The notes: generated from the letters alone by a model not told the origin. A stretch of 64,000 bases of DNA from CALNXN01 sp942490645 (GCA_942490645.1 CALNXN010000011.1:1-64000), one strand, 5' to 3'; positions 50,225 through 59,940 are shown, counted from the stretch's first letter. Numbers and translations: made by a program.

Positions 50225-51143
50225 TCTTCTTGTCTGTGGCGGAATGGAAAAGTGGTTCGCCGCCCGCGTGGAGGAAGCGTTCACGCTGCACCCTGAGGCG
50301 GGCGACTACCCGGCCGACAAGATCACCCATGTGATGACACATAGCGGGATCGGCATTGCGCCCGAGATCATGGCGCAACTGCCGAACCTTGAGATGATCA
50401 GCTGTCTGGGCGTGGGATATGACGCAATCGACACCACCGAAGCGCAGCGGCGCGGCATCATGGTGACGCATACGCCCGGCGTTTTGAGCGCGGATGTGGC
50501 GAGCACGGCAGTGATGCTGATGATGGCGTGCTACCGCGAATTGCTGCGCGATGACGCATGGGTGCGGCAGGGCAAATGGGAGAGCGAGGGCACGCCCCCG
50601 CTGACGCGCACGATGGAGGGGCAGACCGTCGGTATTCTGGGGCTGGGCCGGATCGGGCAGGCGATCGCCGACAAACTGGCCCCGTGGGACACGACAATCG
50701 TCTATCATACGCGGCGTAAAAAGGACGTGGATTACAGGTATTACGATGATCTGACGACGATGGCGGCGGATGTGGATTGCCTGATCTGCGTCACGCCGGG
50801 TGGCGATGAAACGCTGCATTTGGTGAACGCGCAAGTGATCGAGGCGCTGGGGCCGAATGGGACGTTGATCAATGTGGCGCGCGGGTCCGTGGTGGACGAG
50901 ACGGCGCTGATTGGGGCGTTGCAAGCGGGCACGCTGGGTTGGGCGGGTCTGGATGTGTTCGAGGACGAGCCTCGCGTGCCGCAAGCGTTGCGTGACATGG
51001 CCAATGTGGTGCTGCTGCCACATGTGGGCAGTGCCACGGTCGAGACCCGCGCGGCGATGGCAGGGCTGATGGTGGACAACCTGTTGCAACATGTGCGCGA
51101 TGGCGCCGTGTTGACGCCGGTGCCCGAATGCGTGGGGCTGTGA
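50217..51143 (+). CDS. D-isomer 2-hydroxyacid dehydrogenase (GRHPR-like)
   Basis: 308 aa with the NAD(P) fold GILGLGRIGQAIADKLAPWD (residues 139 on), basic residues after beta-2 (YHTRRKK) that suggest NADP, and catalytic Arg, Glu and His in INVARGSVVDE, FEDEPRVP and LLPHVGSATVETR. The family includes glyoxylate/hydroxypyruvate reductases and relatives acting on larger 2-keto acids. In the operon it may reduce or oxidise the small keto acid produced by the hydrolase. The GTG-free ATG start overlaps the FAH gene, indicating translational coupling. Confidence 0.87.
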   Translation: MPDLLVCGGMEKWFAARVEEAFTLHPEAGDYPADKITHVMTHSGIGIAPEIMAQLPNLEMISCLGVGYDAIDTTEAQRRGIMVTHTPGVLSADVASTAVMLMMACYRELLRDDAWVRQGKWESEGTPPLTRTMEGQTVGILGLGRIGQAIADKLAPWDTTIVYHTRRKKDVDYRYYDDLTTMAADVDCLICVTPGGDETLHLVNAQVIEALGPNGTLINVARGSVVDETALIGALQAGTLGWAGLDVFEDEPRVPQALRDMANVVLLPHVGSATVETRAAMAGLMVDNLLQHVRDGAVLTPVPECVGL

Positions 51144-51150
51144 CTGCCTG

Positions 51151-51747
51151 ATGCTGGAGTTCGCGCTCGCGGTTGTCTTTTTGATCATCACGCCAGGGCC
51201 GGGGGTTTTGACCACCGCAGGGGTCGGCGCGGCCTACGGGTATCGCAACGGGCTGGCATTCATTGCGGGGCTTTTCGTGGGCGGGCATATCGTGATGGTG
51301 CTGGTGATTTCGGGCATCGCCGCGGCGGGTCTGGCGATCCCGTGGTTGCGCACTGTGCTGCTGGTGCTGTCAGTGTGTTATCTGCTGTTTTTGGCGTTTC
51401 GGGTGGCTACGGTAGGCAGTCGGATCGGGTTTATCGATCCGAACGCACCCCTGGGGTTCTGGAATGGGCTAGCCCTCCAGCCGATCAATCCCAAGGCCTA
51501 TGTGGTGACGACCACGCTGTTTTCAGGCTTTGCGTTTCTGCCTGACGCGCCCATGGCCGAGATTGCGCTGAAGCTGGTGATCTACAATGCGATCTGGGTG
51601 CCTATTCACGTGGCATGGCTGTGGGCGGGTGTCAGCCTGCATGCGCTGAACCTGCGCCACAGGACGCAGCGGGTGATCAACATAGGGATGGCCCTGTCGA
51701 TGCTGGCGGTCGTTGGTCTGGCGATTGCGGCGGGCGTGCAGCCCTAG
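51151..51747 (+). CDS. LysE/RhtB-family exporter
   Basis: 198 aa with about six membrane helices. The family mark ITPGPGVLTTAGVGAAYGYR is at the N-terminus, and NGLALQPINPKAYVVTTTLF follows in the middle. Members export amino acids or related metabolites. It starts 7 nt after the dehydrogenase and is the last gene of the operon. Its stop overlaps the stop of the convergent Wza-like gene by 4 nt. Confidence 0.85.
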   Translation: MLEFALAVVFLIITPGPGVLTTAGVGAAYGYRNGLAFIAGLFVGGHIVMVLVISGIAAAGLAIPWLRTVLLVLSVCYLLFLAFRVATVGSRIGFIDPNAPLGFWNGLALQPINPKAYVVTTTLFSGFAFLPDAPMAEIALKLVIYNAIWVPIHVAWLWAGVSLHALNLRHRTQRVINIGMALSMLAVVGLAIAAGVQP

Positions 51748-52856
51748 TCGTTGTTGAGCCTCACGCCGATGCCCACGAGCGAGCCGAGAAGGCCAAAGAT
51801 GGTGCGCGCCGCGTTGACGGGGCTTTCGGTGGCCAAAACGGTGTCTTTGGGGTTGATCTCGAACTGGCGGGCGGCAAAGAGGCCGTCGGCGCTGGTCAGG
51901 TCGATGGTAAAGACGACTTGGGTTTTCTCAGGCCCGGACCCGTCGCTGCGCAAGGCGGAGGCGGGGTAATCGCGCAGGATCAGCACGCCTTGGGGGTTGG
52001 CGGTGTTCTGGGCCAGCCCGCCGGTGATCGACAGCGCCTCAAGCGCCGTAATGTATTCTTTTTCGAAATAGACAAGCTGTTCGGTGCCGGTGGCACCGAG
52101 CGAGATGAAATAACGGTCATCTTCATCCACGATAATCTTGTCATCGCCGCGCAGGGCAATGTTCTTGGAGGCGTTGGCCAAAAGCGCCTTGGCCGGAATT
52201 TCATATGTGTGGGTGCCGCGGATCAGGCGCACCAGCGGGTTGCGCAGGCTGTTGTCGATACCGCCAGCCTGACTGAGCACCGACAGGATGGTGTAATTGC
52301 GACCGGGCAGAGGGTAGGTTCCCGGCGCCGCCACACCGCGTACGACATCGACGGAATTGGCCTGACCGGCCTGCAGGCCAAGCTGCACCTGTGCAGAAGG
52401 CACGATCATTTCCAGATTGGTCTGGATCTTGCGCCGGGCGCTGTCGGGGGTCATGCCGCGCACTTCGACCTCGTCGATATAGGGCACGAAAATCTTGCCA
52501 CTGGGCGAAACGACCAGCCCTTTCATCTCGACATTGTTCTGCTCAACACCGGTGATCAGCGAATTGTCCTGACTGTCCCAGATCACCAGATCGACCAGAT
52601 CACCCGCACGGATGATGTTGGAAGCGGGTCCCTTGCCATTCGAGAGCCAGTTGTAGCGACCTGACCATCCGGTCGCAGGCCATTTTGCAAGCTCCGGCAC
52701 GCTGATGCGGGTGACGGGCACGACAGAGAAGGGGGCATCTTCGGAGGTACTGCCGCGCAAAATCTCGCCCTGCACGGCCGCGCCACGCGGCAGATTGCAG
52801 GCGGCAAGCACCAACACAAGGGCCAGCGACACCAGTATTTTTGGTGAAATACGCAA
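51744..52856 (-). CDS. Polysaccharide export outer-membrane lipoprotein, Wza-like
   Basis: The protein starts with a lipoprotein signal (ILVSLALVLVLAACNLPRGA), followed by the Poly_export domain (IIRAGDLVDLVIWDSQDNSL, VVSPSGKIFVPYIDEVEVRG) and two SLBB domains (VVRGVAAPGTYPLPGRNYTI, EKEYITALEALSITGGLAQN), ending near a membrane-like FGLLGSLVGIGV. It forms the outer-membrane exit for capsule or exopolysaccharide. I chose TTG at 52,856, because GGAGG lies 7 nt before it; the longer frame from 52,988 would put ~44 residues in front of the signal. No other export genes are adjacent, but a glycosidase and a DUF2793 protein are. Confidence 0.85.
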   Translation of the reverse strand: MRISPKILVSLALVLVLAACNLPRGAAVQGEILRGSTSEDAPFSVVPVTRISVPELAKWPATGWSGRYNWLSNGKGPASNIIRAGDLVDLVIWDSQDNSLITGVEQNNVEMKGLVVSPSGKIFVPYIDEVEVRGMTPDSARRKIQTNLEMIVPSAQVQLGLQAGQANSVDVVRGVAAPGTYPLPGRNYTILSVLSQAGGIDNSLRNPLVRLIRGTHTYEIPAKALLANASKNIALRGDDKIIVDEDDRYFISLGATGTEQLVYFEKEYITALEALSITGGLAQNTANPQGVLILRDYPASALRSDGSGPEKTQVVFTIDLTSADGLFAARQFEINPKDTVLATESPVNAARTIFGLLGSLVGIGVRLNND

Positions 52857-53067
52857 CGTCTGCCTCCGGACTGCTCTGTCTCTTTGACTCAGTCGTACAA
52901 CCAAACGATGAAGCAATATAGTCTTTTGAATGCGGAAGTGCGCAAAGTTGCGGATTGGCCACTTCGACATTAGGCGCCCTATGGGCACCGTACGCTGGGC
53001 TTAACCCTCTGAAAGGTTTTTGCCGCAGTTTCGCCGGGATCATTCTCATTCATGACGGGACCATTCC

Positions 53068-54144
53068 ATGACCGATACCTCAAGCAGCCTGTCTTTGCCC
53101 TATATCCAACCCAGCCAGGCGCAAAAACATGTCACCCATAACGAAGCGCTGCGCATTCTTGATGTGCTGGTGCAATTGGGGGTCGTGTCGGATGACCAAT
53201 CCGCGCCGCCGCCCGTACCCGTCGATGGCGCGCGTTATATCGTGGGCGAGGCGCCAACGGGCGCGTGGGCCGGTCATGCGCGGGATGTGGCGCTTTTTGA
53301 CAATGGCGTGTGGCGGTTTTTCGCGCCCAAGATGGGATGGCGCGCCTATGTGGCCTCGCATGAGACGCTTGTGGTGCATGATGGCACCGACTGGCTGGAG
53401 ATCGACAGCGCCGAGTTGCAAGATCTGGATGCGGTCGGGCTGGGCATGGTGGCCCCGCCTGCGACGCCCTTTTCCGCCAAGCTGAACGCGGCCCTTTGGA
53501 CAGCGCTTTATGTCGCCGACGGTGGCACCGGCAACATGGTGCAAACGCTCAACAAGCAGACCGCCGGCGATGATCTGGGGTTCGTCTTTCAGCGCGATTT
53601 CGCCACACGGGGTCTGCTGGGCATGTTCGGGGATAACAACCTGCGGCTGGCAACGACGGTGGACGGCACGAATTTCACTGATGGGCTGATCGTGGACAGC
53701 GCCACAGGCGTTGTGGCGCAACCCAATTTGCCGCGCTTCAAGGCATATACGAACTTCGACAATTTCTGTGGTGCGGATGTCTGGACCAAGATCGCGTTGA
53801 ACATCGCAGAATTCAACGATCAGGCGGCGTTTGATCCGGCCACCAATGTGTTCACCGCCCCCGTGAGCGGCAGCTATATGCTGGGCGGGACGCTGGTGTT
53901 CAAGCAAGACAGCAGCGATCAGGCGCGCATGGCCGGGCGGCTTGTCATCAACGCCAGCACCGAGATTGCGGGTTCGGTCGGTGGTGTGACGGGTCCTCAT
54001 GTGGACGGCCAGACATCGCTGAGCGTGCAGAGCATGGCGGCGTTGAATGCCGGTGATACGGTTGAATTGCAGTGCATGATGCGCGGATTTGGCGGCTATG
54101 CGCTGGCGGACCAGAGCAGCCTGTGGGGCTTTTCGGTGGGTTGA
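53068..54144 (+). CDS. DUF2793 protein with C1q-like C-terminal domain
   Basis: 358 aa. The N-terminal DUF2793 domain, known from roseobacter phage-tail-like and gene-transfer-agent regions, shows SLPYIQPSQAQKHVTHNEAL and VALFDNGVWRFFAPKMGWRA. A linker follows (TLNKQTAGDDLGFVFQRDFA), then a jelly-roll of C1q/TNF type (FDPATNVFTAPVSGSYMLGG, MAALNAGDTVELQCMMRGFG). It probably binds a surface polysaccharide. It is divergent from the Wza-like gene and convergent with the glycosidase. Confidence 0.82.
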   Translation: MTDTSSSLSLPYIQPSQAQKHVTHNEALRILDVLVQLGVVSDDQSAPPPVPVDGARYIVGEAPTGAWAGHARDVALFDNGVWRFFAPKMGWRAYVASHETLVVHDGTDWLEIDSAELQDLDAVGLGMVAPPATPFSAKLNAALWTALYVADGGTGNMVQTLNKQTAGDDLGFVFQRDFATRGLLGMFGDNNLRLATTVDGTNFTDGLIVDSATGVVAQPNLPRFKAYTNFDNFCGADVWTKIALNIAEFNDQAAFDPATNVFTAPVSGSYMLGGTLVFKQDSSDQARMAGRLVINASTEIAGSVGGVTGPHVDGQTSLSVQSMAALNAGDTVELQCMMRGFGGYALADQSSLWGFSVG

Positions 54145-54147
54145 AAT

Positions 54148-55797
54148 TCAGGGCAGTAACCAGAAATCATCTGGTCCGATCAGAGTTTCCGGCGCGGGGT
54201 CCAGATCGACGGGTGCCGCTTTGGCGAAGGCTGCGGTTGCGCCCGTGGCGGAATCGCCCTGTGAGGGCAGTTGCAGCGTGAATTCGATGCGCATGTTCGC
54301 CCATGGGTCGAGGTCAAAGACGAAGCTGTCGAAGTTGGACGCGCTGAGCCCGGAACCGGACAGGACGGGCTCGGCGTTGGCGTCGTCGCCCCCTGCGCCG
54401 CCGTCCCACAATTGGGTCGTTCTGACATAGTAGGGGCTGTCTTCGAGCAGTTGCGACAGATCAAGCGAGATGTCTTCGAGCCGCGCGCCCGAGCGTTCGG
54501 ACACGAAAAGAACAACGCGGTCATCGGCGCTGAAGCCATGAACGTCGAATTGGTCCGGGATCGACCAATCGAGCACGGGGCGCAGGCCGACAAGGCTTTC
54601 GCTCATCAGCGCAAACATCTCGCCGGCGATCGACAGATCGTCTTCGTCCTTATCCACGAGCGACAGGCCCTGTGCGCGGTCGAACGACAGCGGCCAGATT
54701 TGTGCAACGTCAACGCTGTTGATGGCCATTTCAAAGAAGGTTTCCACCATCATGGAAGCGTTTTGCAGACCGCGATTGTTGTCCGCACCATATGAGCGCG
54801 TGTTCCATTCGGTGATGTGGTAATCCAACTCGTCCGCGCCGTCTGCACGATCCAGTTGGTCTTCGAAGGACGAGAATTGGTTGAATTTGAATTCGCGCGC
54901 GCCGTCGACCACGTCGAACCCACCTGTTTCATAGTAGTGTAGTACAACTGCATCGACGGTGTCGGCCGCCCCCTGCACGGCGTTGAGCGCTGCCGCGATC
55001 TGGCTGACCTGTGCGGCGGCGCTGCCTTGTCCCTCAAGCGTGGTCTTGAACCAGCTGCTCAGGTCCTCGGGCGTGTGGATGGCCAGCGCCTCGGCCTCTG
55101 TCAGGATGTCGCCGGACCCGTCGGTGGCGACATAAACCACCACAGCATCACGGCTGGAGAATATGCGTGAGGCAGCTGATGTGGATTGGACAGCGATATC
55201 CGCGTCCGGATGCGCCGATTCGTCGAGGATCTGTTGAACCAGAACGGACACGGCGCCTGCCACGGTGCCGTATTCGGTGGCCGTCATCTGGCCGCTGCCC
55301 CAGAATTCGTTGCCGACCTCAAAGGCGGAGATCTGGACCCCGTAAAAGGCCGCATATTCCAGCGCCTGCCGGACAAATGCTTCCAGATCGGCCAGATAGC
55401 TCTGGCTGACCTGTGCGCGTATGCCGTAGGTGCCATCGATTATGGATGAGGCCGCGTTCTGCCCGAAGGCGAGGCGCGTCGGCAGGACGATTGTCGCGTT
55501 GAGACCCAGTTCGGCCGATTTTTCAAAAAACTGGTCCATCGGGGTCAGCGTTTCGGTCGGGTCGAAGTTGGATATTTCGGCATTCGGGTCGGTCATGTCA
55601 AAGAAGAATTCCGTCGCGGAGCCGCCGGGAAACCGCAGCGTGGAGGCCCCCAGTTCCTGCACGTTGTTGCGCAACGATGGGTCGAACCCAACGAATTCCT
55701 CATCATAAATTGTCACCAGATTGACACCGAAGTGCTGCGCGGTCAGCGCATCCTCCTGGTCAAGATTTGGGTCCGCGTTCAGGACATATCCGGTCAT
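54148..55797 (-). CDS. Clan GH-A glycoside-hydrolase-like protein
   Basis: 549 aa with a TIM barrel resembling GH39/GH51/GH79 enzymes. The segment QELGASTLRFPGGSATEFF is an early barrel strand. The acid/base is Glu164 in FEVGNEFWGSG and the nucleophile is Glu330 in YHITEWNTRS. A C-terminal beta-sandwich (DRVVLFVSERSGARLEDISL) completes the fold. There is no signal peptide; homologues often carry RTX repeats for type I secretion, absent here although the sequence is acidic. A role in trimming the exopolysaccharide handled by the nearby Wza-like protein is inferred. Confidence 0.8.
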   Translation of the reverse strand: MTGYVLNADPNLDQEDALTAQHFGVNLVTIYDEEFVGFDPSLRNNVQELGASTLRFPGGSATEFFFDMTDPNAEISNFDPTETLTPMDQFFEKSAELGLNATIVLPTRLAFGQNAASSIIDGTYGIRAQVSQSYLADLEAFVRQALEYAAFYGVQISAFEVGNEFWGSGQMTATEYGTVAGAVSVLVQQILDESAHPDADIAVQSTSAASRIFSSRDAVVVYVATDGSGDILTEAEALAIHTPEDLSSWFKTTLEGQGSAAAQVSQIAAALNAVQGAADTVDAVVLHYYETGGFDVVDGAREFKFNQFSSFEDQLDRADGADELDYHITEWNTRSYGADNNRGLQNASMMVETFFEMAINSVDVAQIWPLSFDRAQGLSLVDKDEDDLSIAGEMFALMSESLVGLRPVLDWSIPDQFDVHGFSADDRVVLFVSERSGARLEDISLDLSQLLEDSPYYVRTTQLWDGGAGGDDANAEPVLSGSGLSASNFDSFVFDLDPWANMRIEFTLQLPSQGDSATGATAAFAKAAPVDLDPAPETLIGPDDFWLLP

Positions 55798-55968
55798 GCT
55801 ATTCGCCTTTGATTTGCATGGACCATATGTGCGGATCTGTGATTAACGACCGCTTAGGACTTTGTGGCCAAAGCGGGGCGTTTCATTAAATATTAAGTGG
55901 ATGGCGGAGGGTTTACCGAAGCGGCGCGGCTCTGTATCGGGGTCAGGTCACAGCACAGCGAGGCGAAA

Positions 55969-56385
55969 ATGGGCAAGACGTTCAGCCATGAGATCAAGGT
56001 GCTTTTTCAGCACTGCGACCCGGCGGGGATCATTTTCTATCCCCGGTATTTCGAAATGGTGAACCAGACCGTGGAGGAATGGTTTGACCTCGCGCTGGAG
56101 TATTCCTTTGCGCAAATGCACGTCGAGGATGGGCTGGGCGTGCCCTCGGTCAGCATCGCCGCTGATTTCGACGCGCCCAGCCGGTTGGGCGACAAGCTGA
56201 CGTGGACGCTGGAGCTGACCAAGATCGGCCGCACGTCGGCGCACGTCCGGGTGCAGGCACATGGGGGCGATGAATTGCGCATGACCGCGACGCCGGTGCT
56301 GGTGTGCATGGACCTTGCAACCGGGCGTCCAGTGCCTTGGGAAGACAGTCTGCGCGCGCGAATGCTGGCGTATCAGGCAAAATAG
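55969..56385 (+). CDS. Acyl-CoA thioesterase, 4HBT family
   Basis: 138-aa hot-dog-fold thioesterase. The 4-hydroxybenzoyl-CoA thioesterase motif is clear: LFQHCDPAGIIFYPRYFEMV with the catalytic Asp, then LGVPSVSIAADFDAPSRLGD. ATG 55,969 was chosen because AGGCGA precedes it and homologues begin with this sequence; an earlier frame from 55,897 adds unlikely residues. It opens the aromatic-CoA cluster and may release aromatic acid from a stalled CoA ester. Confidence 0.83.
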   Translation: MGKTFSHEIKVLFQHCDPAGIIFYPRYFEMVNQTVEEWFDLALEYSFAQMHVEDGLGVPSVSIAADFDAPSRLGDKLTWTLELTKIGRTSAHVRVQAHGGDELRMTATPVLVCMDLATGRPVPWEDSLRARMLAYQAK

Positions 56386-56468
56386 ATTTGAGGTTAAAAA
56401 TTTTAGGCTTGAAGTAAATTCAGGCGAGGCTACGCTATGCGCAAATGAATCGACATGAGGCGGTGGCG

Positions 56469-58763
56469 ATGAAGATAGCATGTTTGGGCGGCGGCCCTGC
56501 GGGTCTGTATTTTGCGATTTCGATGAAGCTGCGCGATCCCGCCCATCAAATCACGGTATTCGAGCGCAACAAACCTGATGACACCTTTGGCTGGGGCGTT
56601 GTGCTGTCGGACGAAACGCTGGATCACCTTGCCGCGAATGATGTCACCAGCGCCGAAATGATCCGCGCGCATTTCGCCTATTGGGATGACATTGCGGTCG
56701 TGCATGACGGGCACCGGATCGTATCGTCTGGTCACGGGTTTTGCGGGATCGGTCGCAAACAGCTGCTGATCTTGCTGCAGGCGCGGGCGCGGGATCTCGG
56801 CATTGATCTGCAGTTTGAAACCGACGTGCCAAGCGCGGCCGGGTTGAGCAAGGACTATGATCTGGTCGTCGCCTCGGACGGGCTGAACAGTCGCACGCGG
56901 TTGGAGTTCGAGGACGCGTTCAAGCCCGATGTCGATATCCGCAAATGCCCCTTCACATGGCTGGGCACGACGCAGAAATTCGACGACGCGTTCACGTTCA
57001 TTTTCGAAAAGACCAAACACGGCTGGGTCTGGGCGCACGCCTATCAGTTCGACCCCGACACCGCGACGTTCATCGTGGAATGCAGTCAGGACACCTATGA
57101 CAAATGGGGGTTCGAGGCGATGAGCAAGGAAGACAGCATCGCCACCTGCGAGGCCATTTTCGCGGATCATCTGGACGGGCACCCCTTGATGTCAAACGCG
57201 GGCCACGTGCGCGGATCGGCATGGATCAAGTTCCCGCGCGTGCTGTGCGAACACTGGCACACCGGCAATGTGGTGCTGATGGGTGATGCTGCGGCGACGG
57301 CGCATTTTTCGATTGGATCAGGCACCAAGCTGGCGTTGGAGTCCGCGATTGCGCTGGCCGATTACGTCACCGCAGAGCCAACGCTGGAGGCCGCATTCCG
57401 CAAATACGAGGACGAACGCCGGGTTGAGGTGCTGAAGCTGCAATCGGCGGCGCGCAATTCGCTGGAGTGGTTCGAGGAGGTGGAGCGCTATCTGGACCTA
57501 GACCCGGTGCAGTTCAATTATTCGCTGCTGACACGCTCGCAACGGATCAGCCACGAGAACCTTCGCGAACGCGATCCCGCGTGGCTGCGTTCTGCTGAGG
57601 GGTGGTTTCAGGCAAAATCGGGCGTCAATGACACTGGCCCGGTGCGGCATCCGATGTTCGCGCCCTACCGGCTGCGGGACATGGCGCTGAAGAACCGCGT
57701 CGTGGTGTCGCCGATGGCGCAATACAAGGCGGTCGAAGGCATGCCGACCGATTGGCACCTGATCCATTATGGCGAGCGCGCCAAGGGCGGCGCGGGGTTG
57801 GTCTATACTGAAATGACCTGTGTATCGCCGGAGGGCCGGATCACGCCGGGCTGTCCGGGAATATACACGGACGCACAAGAAGCTGCGTGGAAACGGATCG
57901 TGGATTTCGTCCACTCAGAAACCGAAGCCAAGGTCTGCCTTCAGATCGGCCATTCCGGGGCCAAAGGGTCAACCCAAGTGGGCTGGGAAGAGATGGACGC
58001 GCCGCTGGCGACGGGCAACTGGCCGCTTGTGTCTGCCTCTGACGTGCCGTGGTCGCCGCGCAACGCGGTGCCCAGTCCGATGACGCGGGCGGATATGGAC
58101 ACGGTCAAGGCACAGTTTGTGGAGGCCACAGAGCGCGCCGCGCGTGCCGGGTTTGATATGATCGAGCTGCACGCCGCACATGGCTATCTGATTTCGAGTT
58201 TCATCACCCCGATGCAGAACACCCGCAGCGATGAATACGGTGGCAGCCTTGAAAACCGCCTGCGCTATCCGCTGGAGGTGTTCGACGCGATGCGCTCCGT
58301 CTGGCCCGAGGACCGCCCCATGTCGGTGCGAATATCGGCTAATGACTGGGTGGGCGATCTAGGCGTGACGCCCGAAGACGCGGTGCAGATTGCGGCGGCC
58401 TTTAAGGCGCATGGTGTGGACATTTGCGATGTTTCCGCAGGCCAAACGAGCGTTGAGGCGCAGCCGGTCTATGGCCGCATGTTCCAAACGCCCTTTTCAG
58501 ATCGCATCCGCAATGAAACGGGCCTGCCGACGATGGCGGTGGGCAATATCTTCGAGCCGGATCACGTCAATTCGATCCTGATGGCGGGACGGGCCGATCT
58601 GGTCTGTCTGGCGCGTCCACATCTGGCCGATCCCTATTGGCTGTTGCATGCGGCCACAGCCTTGGGCGACCGGGCCGAGACATGGCCGCGGCCTTATGAG
58701 GCGGGGCGGGATCAGGCGTGGCGTCTGGCCGACAAGGAACAAGCGGAGGAGATACGCGCATGA
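56469..58763 (+). CDS. Bifunctional anthraniloyl-CoA / salicylyl-CoA monooxygenase-reductase
   Basis: The 764-aa protein fuses two flavoenzymes. The N-terminal FAD monooxygenase shows KIACLGGGPAGLYFAISMKL and VVLMGDAAATAHFSIGSGTK. From about residue 395 an Old-Yellow-Enzyme domain follows (MFAPYRLRDMALKNRVVVSP, then DMIELHAAHGYLISSFITPM). This is the design of 2-aminobenzoyl-CoA monooxygenase/reductase of Azoarcus, which hydroxylates and reduces the ring in one protein, and of salicylyl-CoA 5-hydroxylase. ATG 56,469, with GAGGCGG before it, matches the family start; ATG 56,445 is an alternative. It overlaps the next SDR gene by 4 nt. Confidence 0.9.
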   Translation: MKIACLGGGPAGLYFAISMKLRDPAHQITVFERNKPDDTFGWGVVLSDETLDHLAANDVTSAEMIRAHFAYWDDIAVVHDGHRIVSSGHGFCGIGRKQLLILLQARARDLGIDLQFETDVPSAAGLSKDYDLVVASDGLNSRTRLEFEDAFKPDVDIRKCPFTWLGTTQKFDDAFTFIFEKTKHGWVWAHAYQFDPDTATFIVECSQDTYDKWGFEAMSKEDSIATCEAIFADHLDGHPLMSNAGHVRGSAWIKFPRVLCEHWHTGNVVLMGDAAATAHFSIGSGTKLALESAIALADYVTAEPTLEAAFRKYEDERRVEVLKLQSAARNSLEWFEEVERYLDLDPVQFNYSLLTRSQRISHENLRERDPAWLRSAEGWFQAKSGVNDTGPVRHPMFAPYRLRDMALKNRVVVSPMAQYKAVEGMPTDWHLIHYGERAKGGAGLVYTEMTCVSPEGRITPGCPGIYTDAQEAAWKRIVDFVHSETEAKVCLQIGHSGAKGSTQVGWEEMDAPLATGNWPLVSASDVPWSPRNAVPSPMTRADMDTVKAQFVEATERAARAGFDMIELHAAHGYLISSFITPMQNTRSDEYGGSLENRLRYPLEVFDAMRSVWPEDRPMSVRISANDWVGDLGVTPEDAVQIAAAFKAHGVDICDVSAGQTSVEAQPVYGRMFQTPFSDRIRNETGLPTMAVGNIFEPDHVNSILMAGRADLVCLARPHLADPYWLLHAATALGDRAETWPRPYEAGRDQAWRLADKEQAEEIRA

Positions 58764-59479
58764 GACGGGTTTTGGTAACGGGCGGCGGGTCAGGCATTGG
58801 CCGCGCAATTGCACGCGATTTTGCGGCGAACGGCGATCAGGTGACGATCTCGGGCCGACGGCTGGACGCATTGGAAGAGACCGATGGAGGCCGCGGCATG
58901 ACCCTGCGCGCGGGTGACGTGACGGATGAGGCGCAGGTCAAGACGCTCTTTGATACGCCTTATGATGTGGTGGTGGCCAATGCGGGCGCAGCCGGGTCCA
59001 AGCCGCTGGCAAAGACTTCGCTGGCCGAATGGCAGAGCACGATAGATGTCTGTCTAACAGGCGTGTTTTTGACGTTTCGCGAGGCGTTGCAGGGCATGCA
59101 ATCGGGCGGGCGGCTGATTGCGGTGGCGTCGGTGGCCAGCTTGCAAGGCGGTGCCAATATCGCGCCCTATGTCGCGGCCAAGCATGGGGTCTTGGGTCTG
59201 GTGCGGTCCTTGGCACTGGAGGTGGCGCGCGAGGGCATCACCTGCAACGCGGTGTGCCCTGCATTCGTGGACACGCCGATGGCCGATGGTGCGGTCAAGG
59301 GCGTGGCCAAGCGGTTCGGGATCAGCATCGAGGACGCGACCAAGCAGATCGTGTCGCGCAACCCGATGAAACGGATGATCACACCCGATGAGGTCGTGGC
59401 GGCGGTGCGGTTTCTGGCCAGCGCGGAGGCGACGATGATCAACGGTCATGCGCTGAGCGTGTCGGGTGGCGAGATATGA
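58760..59479 (+). CDS. SDR dehydrogenase of the aromatic-CoA cluster
   Basis: 239 aa. The cofactor motif is RVLVTGGGSGIGRAIARDF, with SGRR after beta-2 suggesting NADP. Catalytic residues are Tyr137 and Lys141 (YVAAKHGVLGL), and VVANAGAAG is present. The start overlaps the preceding stop and its own stop overlaps the MarR start (ATGA in both cases). In related clusters an SDR oxidises the beta-hydroxyacyl-CoA after ring cleavage. Confidence 0.86.
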   Translation: MRRVLVTGGGSGIGRAIARDFAANGDQVTISGRRLDALEETDGGRGMTLRAGDVTDEAQVKTLFDTPYDVVVANAGAAGSKPLAKTSLAEWQSTIDVCLTGVFLTFREALQGMQSGGRLIAVASVASLQGGANIAPYVAAKHGVLGLVRSLALEVAREGITCNAVCPAFVDTPMADGAVKGVAKRFGISIEDATKQIVSRNPMKRMITPDEVVAAVRFLASAEATMINGHALSVSGGEI

Positions 59480-59940
59480 TGGAGGGCGCGGTCAAGCCGT
59501 CGGATCTGAGCAAGGACCGGTTGCGGGTCTGGCTGCGAATGCTCAAGGCGACGCGGTCGATCGAGGCAGAACTGCGCGAGCGGATGCGTCGGACATGGGA
59601 TATCACACTGCCCCGGTTTGACGTGATGGCCGCACTGAGCCGCACGCAAGAAGGTCTGAAGATGTCGGATCTGTCGGGCGTCTTGCGGGTGTCGAATGGC
59701 AACGTCACGGGCATCGTGGATCGTTTGGTGGCAGATGGTCTGGTCGAGCGGCAAGCAGTCGAGGGGGATCGTCGCGCGTTGCGGGTGCGCCTGACGACGC
59801 AGGGCAGACAGCAGTTTGATGAAATGGCCGCCGTGCATGAATTGTGGGTTGATGAGCTGTTGTCGCCCATAGGCGCGCAGGGGCTGAATACCGTACACAG
59901 CCGGTTGGGTCGGATCACAGAGACGTTGGAGGACAGGTAA
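59476..59940 (+). CDS. MarR-family regulator
   Basis: 154 aa with the MarR winged helix: LKMSDLSGVLRVSNGNVTGI, then VDRLVADGLVERQAVEGDRR and ALRVRLTTQGRQQFDEM. Being embedded within the operon (overlapping the SDR and the enoyl-CoA hydratase), it probably autoregulates the cluster in response to an aromatic acid or its CoA ester, as in similar catabolic units. Confidence 0.87.
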   Translation: MMEGAVKPSDLSKDRLRVWLRMLKATRSIEAELRERMRRTWDITLPRFDVMAALSRTQEGLKMSDLSGVLRVSNGNVTGIVDRLVADGLVERQAVEGDRRALRVRLTTQGRQQFDEMAAVHELWVDELLSPIGAQGLNTVHSRLGRITETLEDR

